This document shows, piece by piece, positions 53,178 to 60,947 of a stretch of DNA of 64,000 nt. Positions within the stretch are counted from its first letter, which is position 1. The number at the start of each line of letters is the position of its first letter. Source of the DNA: Anaerolineae bacterium. GTDB lineage: Bacteria > Chloroflexota > Anaerolineae > Aggregatilineales > Phototrophicaceae. Location of the stretch: contig JABWBO010000004.1 of the NCBI GenBank assembly GCA_013360465.1, positions 62,001 to 126,000 of the forward strand. The letters are read 5' to 3'. Below the pieces are notes generated by a model. It had not been told where the DNA came from, did not search any database, and was given only the letters and a program-made list of their open reading frames with translations. A program made the position numbers and the translations under genes.

Positions 53178-53379
53178 ACCGTTCTCCCCTCGCTGCGTCA
53201 TCGCCAGGCGACTCACGCCACTGAGTCAAGTATAAACGCAAAATCGGGCGCGAAGTCCCAAACTAGACTCCGACGATAGATCGCCGCGCCGCCAACTACA
53301 ACATGACGACTTGCTGTCGGCAGTGATATGATCTGGCGCATAATTTCTGCCGAGTAACGCTCTGCTGAGGAGATCGACT

Positions 53380-55137
53380 GTGATGGAACGCGCGAGTCAT
53401 AACTTTGATGAAACGCCGCACCATGCGTCATCGCGGCGATACCAGATATGCCTGCTGGGTCTGTGGCTGCTGCTCCTGCCATTCCTGGGCATATCCGCCT
53501 TCACCGTTCACGCCCAGGACGCGGCAACCTGCCCGGAAAACACCCGACTAGCTTTCTCGCGAACGGTAGCGGCTTGCGGTGGGATGAACCCCGACACCGC
53601 ATGTTATGGCGATGGCAATGTCGCCATCGAGTCACGCGCCGGATCTTTTCCTTTCGATCAGCCGGGCGACCGGGCACTGCTGGATGATCTCCGGCTGATC
53701 CGCACCATCTCCGACGAATCGACCTTTAGTGCCGCCGTGCTGAAGCTGCACGGGTCCTTCAACCGGGCTGAAGGACGAGTCACCACCGTCTGGATGTTTG
53801 GCGATGCTCTGATGGCGAACAACAGCCCGCGCGCCCCGGAACTTGAGGTGACCACGCTCGGTTCGGCACTGCTGCGCGGCACGCCGACCGACGACGGCAT
53901 CATCATCAGCCGCGTGTCGATCAACACCGCATTGACCGCCAACGGGCGAACTGTATCGGGCGGCTGGGTGCGCGTCTTCGCGCCTGGGCTGGACTCAATG
54001 GCGTGGGTGAAAAGTCAGATGCTCAGTGGCGGACTCATGCTGCTGGAACCGGTTGAAAACCCGAGCGCCGGGTATGCTCAGCCCTTCCTCCTGAACTTCC
54101 TGTCCACCGGAAGGGCTGATGCTCCGTGCGAAGGCGCGCCGCAGAGCGGCGTCGTCATTCAAACCGCCGGGGGCCGCACCCGTTTCCCCTTCGTCATCAA
54201 CAACACCATCATCGTGGTTGCGGGCACGGTCTTTATTCAAGCGAAGGCGGGCGACGCGCTCGTTCTCGACGTGATCGACGGCAGCGCCGCCATCACCTCA
54301 GATGTCGCCCGTTTTAGCGACCTCAGCACCTTCCTGAACGTGCCCGCCGGCGCGCGCGTGCGGGTCGCTGTGGATCAGGTCGGGCTTGCCTCCGTGCAGC
54401 CCCTGGCGTCGGAACCCTACAACGAAGAGGAGCTGATCGGGCTGCCGCTCGACTATCTGCCGGTCCCCATTCTGGACCTGCTCTCACCGCTTCCGCCGGA
54501 ACAGATTGCCACGCAGTCGATGGCGACGCTTTCGCCGGAGAACCAGGCGACGCTCGTTCCGCTGCCTACTGTCGATACCACCTGCCGCCGCGAGATGCGC
54601 GCCGATGACGATCTACGCGCCGGTCCCGGCGACTTCTACGAGATCAGCACGCGCCTGCTGAGCGGCGCGCTGGTCGTCCCGGTCGTTCAAACCGTTGATC
54701 CCGACGGCGTAGTCTGGTGGCAGCTCATCTCTGGAGCATGGGTCAGGCAGGCATCGGTTCGCGAACGCGGTATCTGCCAGTCGATCCCGGTTGTGGAGTC
54801 GTCTCCGCCGCCCGCGACCAATGAAGTGTCTATGGAATCCTGCGAGCCTGCCAACGGACCAATCCGCGCCAACCAGCAGGTGACGTTCAGCTTCACGCCG
54901 CCGGCGTTCCCCAGCCTGGGCGACGCCATGTCCGCCCCGACCGTTGATCCGGGGCGCATCATCGTCGATGGCGCTGAAAACCTGGCGGTCTCGGTGACCG
55001 AACCGCAGCGTCTCACGGCAAATGCCATCTCGCGCACTTTCTTTGGGACCTGGACGGCGATGCCTGGCGTACATCGGGTCATCAGCGAACGGCTGAGCTA
55101 CAGCCTGGTCTGTGACTTCACCGTCCCTCCCGGCTAG
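53380..55137 (+). CDS. Secreted hypothetical protein with SH3b-like segment
   Basis: A 585-residue exported protein. A long N-terminal stretch precedes the signal helix (about residues 23-45, ending 'VHAQ'). A cysteine-containing beta-rich region follows with 'FVINNTIIVVAGTVFIQAKAG', part of a FecR-like strand pattern. An SH3b-like unit lies near residues 408-470 ('MRADDDLRAGPGDFYEISTRL', 'VVWWQLISGAWVRQASV'), and an Ig-like C-terminal domain ends 'YSLVCDFTVPPG'. AGGAG at 53368-53372 is 7 bases before GTG 53380, which is directly followed by an ATG. It diverges from the propeller gene. Function unknown. Confidence 0.75.
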   Translation: MMERASHNFDETPHHASSRRYQICLLGLWLLLLPFLGISAFTVHAQDAATCPENTRLAFSRTVAACGGMNPDTACYGDGNVAIESRAGSFPFDQPGDRALLDDLRLIRTISDESTFSAAVLKLHGSFNRAEGRVTTVWMFGDALMANNSPRAPELEVTTLGSALLRGTPTDDGIIISRVSINTALTANGRTVSGGWVRVFAPGLDSMAWVKSQMLSGGLMLLEPVENPSAGYAQPFLLNFLSTGRADAPCEGAPQSGVVIQTAGGRTRFPFVINNTIIVVAGTVFIQAKAGDALVLDVIDGSAAITSDVARFSDLSTFLNVPAGARVRVAVDQVGLASVQPLASEPYNEEELIGLPLDYLPVPILDLLSPLPPEQIATQSMATLSPENQATLVPLPTVDTTCRREMRADDDLRAGPGDFYEISTRLLSGALVVPVVQTVDPDGVVWWQLISGAWVRQASVRERGICQSIPVVESSPPPATNEVSMESCEPANGPIRANQQVTFSFTPPAFPSLGDAMSAPTVDPGRIIVDGAENLAVSVTEPQRLTANAISRTFFGTWTAMPGVHRVISERLSYSLVCDFTVPPG

Positions 55138-55161
55138 CGTCCGCTGTTTGGCGCTTCGGAG

Positions 55162-55199
55162 TCCGGTGGAGGCGTTGGCTCTTCCATGCCTCCACCGGA
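55162..55199 (+). terminator. Terminator after the secreted SH3-like gene
   Basis: A perfect 12-bp GC-rich stem (55162-55173 with 55188-55199) with a 14-base loop lies 24 bases after the stop codon and separates the secreted protein from the RiPP locus. The T-content downstream is modest. Confidence 0.65.
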
Positions 55200-55311
55200 T
55201 CGTCTCCCTTTCCATCAGGGTACTAGTAGCCCAATGATCAACGTGATACAATGATGGATAAGCATCTATCCTGACGATCACACTGCTGGCGAGCCGGCAT
55301 CGAGGAAAACT

Positions 55312-55590
55312 ATGATCGGACTCAACACAAGGATCGTGGCGAGCAGCAACCAGATCTCGACCGAGATCCCGGACGAGACCGTCATTCTGGATGTTGCGCG
55401 CGGCGTCTACTATGGTCTGGATGAGGTAGGGACGTTCATCTGGAACTACGTCCAGTCGCCCCAGACGGTCCAGGCAGTCGTCGATGCCCTGACCACCGAA
55501 TATGAGGTCGGGCAGGAACAGGCGGCGCACGATGCCGTGCAGCTGCTAAATCGGCTCCAGGAGATGGGACTGCTCCAGGTCGTCGCGTAA
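55312..55590 (+). CDS. PqqD-family RiPP recognition element protein (lasso B1-like)
   Basis: A 92-residue stand-alone PqqD-like domain: 'VILDVARGVYYGLDEVGTFIW', cut here, and a C-terminal helix 'AAHDAVQLLNRLQEMGLLQVV'. The winged-helix RRE fold binds leader peptides of ribosomal natural products; in lasso-peptide clusters it is the B1 protein. GAGGAAAA precedes the ATG. The next gene on the strand encodes a peptide with the lasso leader signature, and a cyclase and kinase follow on the other strand, which supports a B1 role. The B2 protease, normally adjacent or fused, is not here. Confidence 0.88.
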   Translation: MIGLNTRIVASSNQISTEIPDETVILDVARGVYYGLDEVGTFIWNYVQSPQTVQAVVDALTTEYEVGQEQAAHDAVQLLNRLQEMGLLQVVA

Positions 55591-55653
55591 GTTCGCAGGA
55601 GGCTGTTTGCAGGCGAACAACCCCGTGAATCTTGTGAACTTTTAGGCAAATAC

Positions 55654-55682
55654 GTGACAAATGATTCGAAAGCCTGTATACT
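55654..55682 (+). promoter_or_regulatory. Strong promoter of the RiPP precursor
   Basis: GTGACA (55654-55659, 5/6), a 17-base spacer and TATACT (55677-55682, 5/6) with TG just upstream of the -10. The promoter is inside the PqqD-precursor gap, so the precursor can be expressed independently at high level. Confidence 0.75.
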
Positions 55683-55750
55683 GACATAGGTGAGTTATCG
55701 CGCATGAATCATCCTGCATCATTTGCATGAAACCCGGAGGAAGTACGCAC

Positions 55751-56035
55751 ATGGCACAAGCACCATTGGTATTGAGGCGTTATGCGGCGCCAACCCTCAC
55801 GGTCTATGGTCGCCTTGAGGATGTCACGCTGACGTTCGAGAACGGTGAAGCTCCTGACAATGCCTGTAGCGATGGGCGCGGCAGCAATAATTCTGGCGCG
55901 TTCTGCGGCACTGCGCCGCTCCCTCCCGGTGGGGTAGAACCGGATACAGGCGCCACCAGCTCGCTCCTTACCGAAATTCAGCTTGTCGATCCTGCCCTGG
56001 CGCAGGAGATGACCGGCATCTCTTCGGGCGAGTAA
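55751..56035 (+). CDS. Lasso-peptide-like RiPP precursor
   Basis: A 94-residue peptide. Its N-terminal part 'RRYAAPTLTVYGRLEDVTLT' contains a perfect YxxPxLxxxG recognition motif (Tyr11, Pro14, Leu16, Gly20), which in lasso systems is bound by the B1/PqqD protein. The remainder is unusual: Gly/Ser/Asn-rich with two cysteines (39, 52), a Pro-Gly stretch (56-64) and an acidic C-terminus with Ser91-Ser92. Core limits are unclear; Ala34-Asp41 (8-residue ring) or Gly67-Glu75 (9-residue ring) are possible, but neither has the usual Thr at position -2. ATG 55751 follows GGAGG; ATG 55727 is an in-frame alternative. It ends before a strong terminator. Confidence 0.82.
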   Translation: MAQAPLVLRRYAAPTLTVYGRLEDVTLTFENGEAPDNACSDGRGSNNSGAFCGTAPLPPGGVEPDTGATSSLLTEIQLVDPALAQEMTGISSGE

Positions 56036-56136
56036 AGCAGCGTTCCCAGCATATTCGCGGTGCGGAACGTCCTGCGCCGTGGTGTCGTGGCGTGCGCCCT
56101 GGTTGGCGTCCCAGCGTGATCTTCCCGGTCAGCAAG

Positions 56137-57096
56137 TCAGCTATGTCGAGAGATGATCTCTCGGCATAGCTTTTTCAGTTTATCGTGCCCCTGCGGCGTC
56201 TGCAAAGTGAACACCGGTAGTCGCTGAGTCAGCGCTCCCGCAGTGACAAGCTCCATCTGGCGCATGGCGCCGCTGGTGAGATGGCGAAGATACATGTTCT
56301 GAAGCAGCGCAAACAGCGCCAGGTTTCTGGGCATTTCGCTGATCGCCCACTCCCCCGAACGTCCCGTGAGCAGATAGACGCCATCAAGCCGCTGAAATGC
56401 CGGTATCGCCCCGGTGGTCAGCCAGCGAACGGGGATTTGCAGCTTCGGGCTGTCTGACACCGAGTCGCCGCCTATCCCCCCGTACAGCGCTTCGGCTGCG
56501 TCCGGCAGAAGCCGTACACGCGGCGGTCCAGCCGGGACAAAGAACCCATCCTGCTGCCCCATCGCCACACAGAGATCGTCGGAACGGATATTGCAGCCAA
56601 CGCGCTCGAACGCCGCCGCCAGCGTCGATTTGCCCATACCGCTGCGTCCGGCGATAGCGATGGCGCTGTCGCCAATATCGACCACGCTGGCATGCAGCGG
56701 CGACACCCCTTTCAGCCGGAGCGCCATCCCCAGCGCCGGACCGAACAGGTTGAAAGCGCGCAGCGCCGGGTCCATCTGCTCTGACCACAGGGTGTAAAGA
56801 TGGCTTCCATCCAGGGCGAATGCCGCCGCCACATCGGACCCCAACCGCCACTGAAGGTAGCGCCTATCCAGCGAAAGGCGGATCGTCTGGTCGCGCATGG
56901 CTGCAGGAGCATCATTTGTGACTTCCAGCCAATCTGTCGCGACCCACCCAGCAGAGTCCGGTTCCAGTCCATCCGGCATGATCCCGTCGATGATATCCAG
57001 ATCGACCGTTTCCGCCGGTTCCGTCTCCCTCAAACCATGTATCGCCCCGGTGCTGCGCAGATGCAGCCCATAAAGCGTGTAGAAATGCGGCGTCAT
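56137..57096 (-). CDS. HPr-kinase-like protein of the RiPP locus
   Basis: A 319-residue protein. The N-terminal 125 residues are unassigned. The second half is an HPrK/P-type kinase fold with P-loop 'AGRSGMGKSTLAAAF' (residues 149-163) and 'RSDDLCV' (171-177) as the HPrK-like catalytic segment. Kinases of this sort occur in lasso-peptide clusters, where one subgroup phosphorylates the precursor's C-terminal serine. The start overlaps the cyclase stop by 4 bases (57093-57096), so the two are co-translated. Its last codons overlap a terminator that serves the opposite strand. Confidence 0.85.
   Translation of the reverse strand: MTPHFYTLYGLHLRSTGAIHGLRETEPAETVDLDIIDGIMPDGLEPDSAGWVATDWLEVTNDAPAAMRDQTIRLSLDRRYLQWRLGSDVAAAFALDGSHLYTLWSEQMDPALRAFNLFGPALGMALRLKGVSPLHASVVDIGDSAIAIAGRSGMGKSTLAAAFERVGCNIRSDDLCVAMGQQDGFFVPAGPPRVRLLPDAAEALYGGIGGDSVSDSPKLQIPVRWLTTGAIPAFQRLDGVYLLTGRSGEWAISEMPRNLALFALLQNMYLRHLTSGAMRQMELVTAGALTQRLPVFTLQTPQGHDKLKKLCREIISRHS
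56139..56175 (+). terminator. Intrinsic terminator of the precursor, inside the kinase gene
   Basis: A 15-bp stem with one G-T pair (56139-56153 with 56157-56171), a 3-base loop and TTTT on the plus strand. It ends the precursor transcript while overlapping the final codons of the opposing kinase gene. Confidence 0.85.
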
Positions 57097-58970
57097 GGCG
57101 CAGCCCTTCGCGAATTCAGTTCATCGACTTTCCGTCTGAGGATGGCTTCGCTGCGCAGCCACAGGTCCAGCATGAGGGGGCGCATGTGGCGCATCTGCCC
57201 GGCGTATGCCCGCGCGTTCGCTCCGGTGATCTTGGGGACTGCGCTGCGCACAATGTAGCTGCTGATCTCGTCAGTCGGCGTCCACTGGTCGATCCAGGCG
57301 CTCTGCGGTTGGGCGAGATGATAGCCGGCGAGATCGCCCAGGATTTGTTTCGGGCGGCGCAGCACCTCATCAGGCAGAATCCCCTGCATCGCTCGGCGCA
57401 GCAGATATTTCTTGTAGAGCCAGGGCAGCGGATCGAGCCTCAGCAGAAACGCGATCAGCCGCACATCGGCGAACGGATCGACTGAGTCCGCCGGTACAAA
57501 GTCGGCGGCGACGAATTCATCATCCACATAGTGATCAGGGTCCAGGATGCTGCGAACGAGGTGTGGACTGCGCGCGCCCTTCCCCAGTTCAGCCAGACGA
57601 TCCCAGTAGAACGCCCAACGGTCGCGAATGCCATAGTGCCGTTCGAAGTCAGGCGCGATCCAGGGCGGAAACTCACGCCCTTCACTTCCCCTGGCAGGGG
57701 GTTCATGCTTCAGGAGTCCTACCATATACGACCACAGCCCCAGCGCCGGGCGTTTTCCGAAATAGCGCCAGAGTTCGACGCCTGATGAGAGCAGTTGGGG
57801 CAGCCTCATCTGCGGCAGATACGATGCGAGCGAACCGCCCCCGCCGAGTTCGTCCCCCAGGTGCGCGATGAACGCGGTGTTGCCCAGCGATGCCAGCGCC
57901 TCTTTGAAACGCAGTGCCTCCCCCGGAATCAGATGCTGGCGGATCGCGTTGGCGATGTGGTAGTACGGGCGCAGCAGCGCATAGTGGTCTGTGCGATGCA
58001 GCACGTGATGCGCCTGGATGCCCAACGCCTGGGCATTCTGAACGCCATAAAGCAGCTCCGGGTCATCGATGGCGGTATACACCGAGGTGATCGCCGTGAA
58101 TTCGGCGCTGTTCTCGCCCTTGCGGAGGATATCCACCGCGACCGCCGTCACCGTAGACGAGTCCATGCCGCCGCTCAGCGTCAGGACCACGCGATCGGCA
58201 TTCAGCCGATCCCGAACCGCCTCACGGAACACCGCGTTGAACTGCTCGATCACGTCCGCCTCACGCCGCACACGCAGCGGCGGCAGTCCCTCTGGGAGTG
58301 ACCAGAACTGACGAACGCTCATCGTGCCGCCGCGCAGAGTCAGCGAATGCCCTCTGTCCAGGCGATGAATGGCGGTGAAAGGTGTGATGGTACGGTCGAT
58401 CCAGAAGCCGTCGCCGAGCGCCAGGAAATCGGCGATGTACACCGGATCGAGGTCCTGGCTCAGCCCCGGAAAGAGGCGAATCGGGCGCAGCTCATTGCTG
58501 AAAATGAAGGCATCGCGAGTCAGGGCGTAATACAACGAACGCTTGCCCAGCGGGTCGCGCGCCGTGAACAGGGACCGTTCTTCGGAATTCCAGAGCGCGA
58601 AGGTGTAGTCACCGATCAAGTATTCGACGCAGCGTTCGCCAAAGGCGCGAAAGGCGTGCAGGATCAGCGCGGCGTCGCTGGCATCATCGGCTGCGTCCTC
58701 TTGCATTGACCGAAGCCGGTCGATCAGCGCACGCCGTCCGTCGATACGGGCATCGCTGACCAGCGTCAGGTCGCCCCAGGTCAGCGGCTGCACATCGCTT
58801 TGCAGTGTTTTTGTCAAGCGATTCAGACAATGCGCCATCGCCCACGTCTCGCCGATCAGAATTCCCTGCCCATCCCGTCCGCGATGAGCGAGTTTCTCGC
58901 TCAACAGTTTGATCAGAGCGGGGTCGGGCGGTGCGCCGTCGAGATGTATAACACCTGCGTAACCGCTCAT
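57093..58970 (-). CDS. Asparagine-synthetase-type lasso cyclase (C protein)
   Basis: A 625-residue AsnB homologue. The N-terminal Ntn-hydrolase-like glutaminase domain (about 1-200) starts 'MSGYAGVIHL': the catalytic Cys2 of asparagine synthetase (usually MCGIAG) is Ser, so glutamine hydrolysis is lost. The C-terminal synthetase domain keeps the ATP pyrophosphatase loop 'LSGGMDSSTVTA' (near residue 260). In lasso systems this enzyme adenylates an Asp/Glu side chain and closes the macrolactam on the core's N-terminus. ATG 58970 is chosen from the MSG start; the frame is open to 59015. It overlaps the kinase gene and is divergent from the BY-kinase. Confidence 0.85.
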   Translation of the reverse strand: MSGYAGVIHLDGAPPDPALIKLLSEKLAHRGRDGQGILIGETWAMAHCLNRLTKTLQSDVQPLTWGDLTLVSDARIDGRRALIDRLRSMQEDAADDASDAALILHAFRAFGERCVEYLIGDYTFALWNSEERSLFTARDPLGKRSLYYALTRDAFIFSNELRPIRLFPGLSQDLDPVYIADFLALGDGFWIDRTITPFTAIHRLDRGHSLTLRGGTMSVRQFWSLPEGLPPLRVRREADVIEQFNAVFREAVRDRLNADRVVLTLSGGMDSSTVTAVAVDILRKGENSAEFTAITSVYTAIDDPELLYGVQNAQALGIQAHHVLHRTDHYALLRPYYHIANAIRQHLIPGEALRFKEALASLGNTAFIAHLGDELGGGGSLASYLPQMRLPQLLSSGVELWRYFGKRPALGLWSYMVGLLKHEPPARGSEGREFPPWIAPDFERHYGIRDRWAFYWDRLAELGKGARSPHLVRSILDPDHYVDDEFVAADFVPADSVDPFADVRLIAFLLRLDPLPWLYKKYLLRRAMQGILPDEVLRRPKQILGDLAGYHLAQPQSAWIDQWTPTDEISSYIVRSAVPKITGANARAYAGQMRHMRPLMLDLWLRSEAILRRKVDELNSRRAAP

Positions 58971-59008
58971 GAATCTGACACCCATTTGTCGCGTGAATAT
59001 ACGTCCTA

Positions 59009-59037
59009 TGGTCAACTCGAAGTTTGCGTTTTACAAT
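59009..59037 (+). promoter_or_regulatory. Probable promoter of the BY-kinase gene
   Basis: TGGTCA (59009-59014, 4/6), a 17-base spacer and TACAAT (59032-59037, 5/6). It lies in the 102-base divergent gap between the lasso cyclase and BY-kinase genes. Confidence 0.45.
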
Positions 59038-59072
59038 ACCGAATGAAACACCGACCAGGAGAAATCTGCCTC

Positions 59073-60803
59073 ATGGATGTGACCTACTATCTGCGCTTTG
59101 CACGCAAATGGGCATGGTTGATCGTCATTGCAGCCTTTATATCCGGCGGCATGACCTTCATCCTCAACACCGGCACGCCGCCGACTTATCAGGCGTCCGT
59201 GGTGATGTCCATCGGCAGTTACCTGAATCAGGCGAATCCCACCGCGAGCGAGGTTGTCCTCGCCCAGCAGTTGGTGGCGACTTACATCCAGGTGCTGGAA
59301 CTGAACGACGTCCTCGAGGCAACGCTCGAACAGGTCGGTCTGCAAGGCTTCCCACCGGCGGTGCTGCGCAGCATCGTACGCGCCAGCCAGATTCCCGATA
59401 CGTCGTTGTTCCGCATCACCGTCGTCAATACCGATCCTCAGCTGGCGGCGGACATCGCCAACGCGCTCGCCGAACAGCTGATCCTCACTGCTCCGGGTCT
59501 GAATGCTACTGAGCAGCAGCGGCTTGAGAGCCAGCGCAGCGAGCGCGCTCAGCTCGAAATCATGAAGCGGCAGTTCGAGGACCAGCAGGCGGAACTGGAG
59601 CAGCAGATCGCCATCACGACCGACAACGATGATCTGATCCGTCTCCAGGCGCAGAATAACGACCTGCTCCGTGAAATTCGCGAGACCTCGACGGTCATCA
59701 ACAGCTACGATCAATCGATTGACCAGCTCGAACAGCGCGCTAACCGTCTTGAAATCCTGGAATCGGCGACTGTACCCACCAATTCCAGCGGCGTCGATCT
59801 GATCAGCGCATCGATGGCAGGCGGTCTCATCGGCGCAATCATCGCGCTGAGCGCGGTGATCGCCCTCGAATACCTCGACGATGTGGTGCGCTCCAGCGAG
59901 ATCGCCGTGCAGTCGCTCGGTCTTCCCGTCATGGGCGCGATCATGCGCATCGGCAAGCGTACCGATACTTATAACGACCGCCTCGTCTACAACTATCCAT
60001 CCATGTCGCCGATAGCCGAGGGCTATCGAACACTGCGCACCAATCTGCTCTTCTCTGGCGGCAATTCCGGCAAGGGCGTCTACATCATCACCAGCCCCAG
60101 CCCGGAAGAAGGCAAGAGCATGACCACCGCCAACCTGGCGATCACGATGGCGCTGGCAGGCTTGCAGGTACTCCTGGTAGATGCGGACCTCCGCCGCCCG
60201 AAGATGCATGAGATCTTCGAACTGGAAAATAATGTCGGCTTAACCACCCTGCTGTTCGCCGATCCCAGTGTCAATTCGCTGGATGGCGAAAACGAAGACA
60301 AACTGCCGACCAATCTGCGTCAGTGTCTCCAGAACACATCGGTGCCCCGTCTCCGTGTGATCACCAGCGGTTTCATCCCCTCCAACCCGACCGAGATCCT
60401 CGGTTCAGCGCTGATGCAGCGCTGGATTGAAGCCTTCCGGGTTGCCCCGAATATCGACGTGGTACTCATCGACTCGCCGCCTTGCCTGATGGTCGCCGAC
60501 GCCACGGTCCTGGCTGCAACGGCGAAGGGCGACGTGCTGCTGGTCCTGGATGCCAGCAAAACTCGGCGCGGCGCGGCGCAGAAGGCGAAAGAACGCTTCG
60601 AGCAACTGGGACTTGAGGTCAAGGGGATCATCCTCAACCGCCTCAACCCGCGCGACGAGACCTACGAGTACACCTACTCCTATGGCTACTATTACACACC
60701 CACATCCAAGACTGCTCCCCGTGGAAAGAGCAACGGCGGTCGGCGTGAGCGCGTCCAGCAGGCGGTCGAGGAACGCGAGTCGGCGGAATCCGCTGAAGAG
60801 TAG
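59073..60803 (+). CDS. Polysaccharide co-polymerase / BY-type tyrosine kinase (Wzz-Wzc-like)
   Basis: A 576-residue inner-membrane protein. It has an N-terminal Wzz domain with one transmembrane helix (about 17-37), a periplasmic coiled coil (about 140-225) and a second helix (about 250-270). The cytoplasmic BY-kinase has Walker A 'SPSPEEGKSMTTANLA', A' motif 'LLVDADLRRP' and Walker B 'VVLIDSPP'. The tail holds a tyrosine cluster 'YEYTYSYGYYY', the usual autophosphorylation site. Such proteins set exopolysaccharide chain length and export. ATG 59073 follows AGGAGA; the frame upstream to 58800 is antisense to the cyclase gene. Confidence 0.92.
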   Translation: MDVTYYLRFARKWAWLIVIAAFISGGMTFILNTGTPPTYQASVVMSIGSYLNQANPTASEVVLAQQLVATYIQVLELNDVLEATLEQVGLQGFPPAVLRSIVRASQIPDTSLFRITVVNTDPQLAADIANALAEQLILTAPGLNATEQQRLESQRSERAQLEIMKRQFEDQQAELEQQIAITTDNDDLIRLQAQNNDLLREIRETSTVINSYDQSIDQLEQRANRLEILESATVPTNSSGVDLISASMAGGLIGAIIALSAVIALEYLDDVVRSSEIAVQSLGLPVMGAIMRIGKRTDTYNDRLVYNYPSMSPIAEGYRTLRTNLLFSGGNSGKGVYIITSPSPEEGKSMTTANLAITMALAGLQVLLVDADLRRPKMHEIFELENNVGLTTLLFADPSVNSLDGENEDKLPTNLRQCLQNTSVPRLRVITSGFIPSNPTEILGSALMQRWIEAFRVAPNIDVVLIDSPPCLMVADATVLAATAKGDVLLVLDASKTRRGAAQKAKERFEQLGLEVKGIILNRLNPRDETYEYTYSYGYYYTPTSKTAPRGKSNGGRRERVQQAVEERESAESAEE

Positions 60804-60848
60804 CTGCCCAATGAGCCAACCTGAAGGATGAATCCCGGATTATCCTGA

Positions 60849-60909
60849 TATAATCGAGTCATGTCGCCGGTAAGCTCACTGACATAGTCCAGCACAGAGC
60901 GCCGGCGAC
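60849..60909 (+). promoter_or_regulatory. Possible -10 and leader hairpin before the CapD-like gene
   Basis: An exact TATAAT (60849-60854) without a good -35 is followed by an 8-bp inverted repeat (60863-60870 with 60902-60909) in the would-be leader. This suggests a separate promoter for the next gene. Confidence 0.3.
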
Positions 60910-60947
60910 GTCACAATGGAACACAGCAGGATCATCAAGGGAAATCG

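Noticed and set aside
57093-58970. Plain asparagine synthetase (asnB).
   Set aside because: Cys2 is replaced by Ser, and it is coupled to an HprK-like kinase beside a PqqD protein and a YxxPxLxxxG peptide, so a lasso-type cyclase fits better.
58800-59072. A 91-residue N-terminal extension of the BY-kinase.
   Set aside because: It overlaps the lasso cyclase antisense, is not Wzz-like, and AGGAGA supports ATG 59073.
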